Source: JBBQIY01 sp964618405 (GTDB lineage: Bacteria > Verrucomicrobiota > Kiritimatiellia > RFP12 > UBA3636). Taken from it: a stretch of DNA of 15,088 bases. This document shows positions 14,295 to 15,088 of the stretch, one piece after another (positions within the stretch are counted from its first letter, which is position 1; every line of letters starts with the position of its first letter). Made by a program: the position numbers and the translations under genes. The DNA is taken from positions 1 to 15,088 of the forward strand of contig CAZUAY010000070.1 of NCBI GenBank assembly GCA_964618405.1. The letters are read 5' to 3'. Below the pieces are notes generated by a model that saw nothing but the letters and a program-made list of their open reading frames with translations, was not told where the DNA came from and made no database searches.

Positions 14295-15088
14295 TTATTC
14301 CACCACCAGTTCCCCGAACTTCTCAGGCGTGCCGAAACGCGTAGCTCCCGGTGAAAAGGCGGACAATTCAATATCGTTGCCCCGGATACGCTGGCGGCAC
14401 ACGTTGAAGTACCAGGGCCCCTCGGCATCCGGCTTGCGGCCCTCTACCTTTTTCAGCGGATCCAGTCCGCCTTCGATGTCGTCTGAGGTCGGAATTCTGA
14501 TTTCGAGGGTCCATCCTTGATCGTCTTTGCTGACGGCACGCTCGCTTTCCGATGACCAGAGGGTATTGCGGCCCTCTTGGCGGTCGATATCGAGAAGCAC
14601 GCCAGCCGAATTGACGGCAATGGAATAATAGGCATGGGTGGGTGTTTCCAAGAATAGTTCCACCAGATCATCGCTATAGATGCCGGGATCCTCGTCTGTG
14701 CTTGTCCAGCAACTCACATTCGCCATGTCGGCATCTTCGCAACGGATACCCAGTACGAGGTCGCGATCACTCCAAACCGCTTGGAAGGTGGTCTTGGAAA
14801 CAGGGAGCTCACCGGACTTTAGTTGTTTTAAATTGTAGGTTGGAACCTCTTTCCAAAATGCCTCATCCAGTTTGCCGTCCACGTGCAAGTCGGAACCTTT
14901 GCGCTCTACAGCTACGGCTCGGGGTACGTCTTTGCGACCTCCCGCCAGCTTCTCGCGACGCGTTTTCAGCGGCTCAAGACAGTTGACGGTCAGGTCCACG
15001 CGCTGGCCATAGATCGTATCCCCGGCGGCTTCCCGCGCCGCCGCCAACAATTCTAAAACACGGTCGATCGATTCGACCTTTGTGCTCA
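14295..15088 (-). CDS. C-terminal part of a CBM9-like domain protein, probably DUF4838-type (partial)
   Basis: The frame is open to the right window edge; 263 residues are visible and the start lies outside. The first ~50 residues are helical and charged (VESIDRVLELLAAAREAAGD, CLEPLKTRREKL), like the helical linker that follows the TIM barrel in DUF4838 proteins. Residues about 56-263 are a CBM9-like beta-sandwich of the kind found at the end of such proteins: LHVDGKLDEAFWKEVP, AVWSDRDLVLGIRCED, YSDDLVELFLET, GWTLEIRIPTSD, WYFNVCRQR. The domain probably binds sugar ends. The assignment to a DUF4838 protein is inferred from this arrangement, which recurs in the 1345-residue protein of the cluster. 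It is followed after 71 bases by beta-helix gene A. A TTG at 15048-15050 lies inside the open frame and is not the likely start. Confidence 0.85.
   Translation of the reverse strand, partial: STKVESIDRVLELLAAAREAAGDTIYGQRVDLTVNCLEPLKTRREKLAGGRKDVPRAVAVERKGSDLHVDGKLDEAFWKEVPTYNLKQLKSGELPVSKTTFQAVWSDRDLVLGIRCEDADMANVSCWTSTDEDPGIYSDDLVELFLETPTHAYYSIAVNSAGVLLDIDRQEGRNTLWSSESERAVSKDDQGWTLEIRIPTSDDIEGGLDPLKKVEGRKPDAEGPWYFNVCRQRIRGNDIELSAFSPGATRFGTPEKFGELVVE

Noticed and set aside
1..15088. CRISPR array, insertion sequence, integrase, rRNA or tRNA genes, toxin-antitoxin or phage-defence genes
   Set aside because: None were found: no regularly spaced repeats, no transposase-like protein, and all long frames belong to the carbohydrate cluster.

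Overview
The window looks like accessory carbohydrate-metabolism DNA from a bacterium of the PVC group (Lentisphaerota, Kiritimatiellota, Verrucomicrobiota or Planctomycetota). The reasons are the protein families: DUF4838-type TIM-barrel proteins with CBM9-like domains, secreted parallel beta-helix proteins with a choice-of-anchor-Q type C-terminus, and five-bladed beta-propeller glycosidase-like proteins. The phylum is an inference from family recognition; no rRNA or other marker gene is present.

Layout. Everything from about 0.6 kb to the right edge lies on the minus strand, so transcription runs from right to left. In that order: the C-terminal end of a protein with a CBM9-like domain (cut by the window edge; probably a second DUF4838-type protein), beta-helix protein A, a frameshifted beta-propeller protein, an intact paralogous beta-propeller protein, a 1345-residue TPR + DUF4838 + CBM9-like + GH2-like sugar-binding protein, beta-helix protein B, a cytoplasmic TIM-barrel protein with two helix-turn-helix-like repeats at its N-terminus, and a creatinase-like M24 protein. 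Gaps are 35 to 134 bases, which suggests one operon or two adjacent ones. The left 0.6 kb is different: a possible plus-strand gene end at 1-138, then a repeat- and hairpin-rich stretch without a convincing gene, ending with a short possible gene remnant just downstream of the M24 gene.

How the genes may work together. Signal peptides are visible only on the two beta-helix proteins and the 1345-residue protein; the propellers, the HTH-containing TIM-barrel protein and the M24 protein have none. This fits a plan in which exported proteins bind and open a complex polysaccharide and cytoplasmic enzymes finish the products. No transporter, SusC/SusD pair, sulfatase or regulator gene is seen, so the substrate is not identified and the pathway is an inference. 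Notable points are the single-base frameshift in one propeller gene, the loss of most metal ligands in the M24 protein, the HTH-like repeats fused to a glycosidase-like barrel, two 14-base palindromes set against ribosome-binding sites on either side of the DUF4838 gene, and very similar DNA at the ends of the two beta-helix genes.
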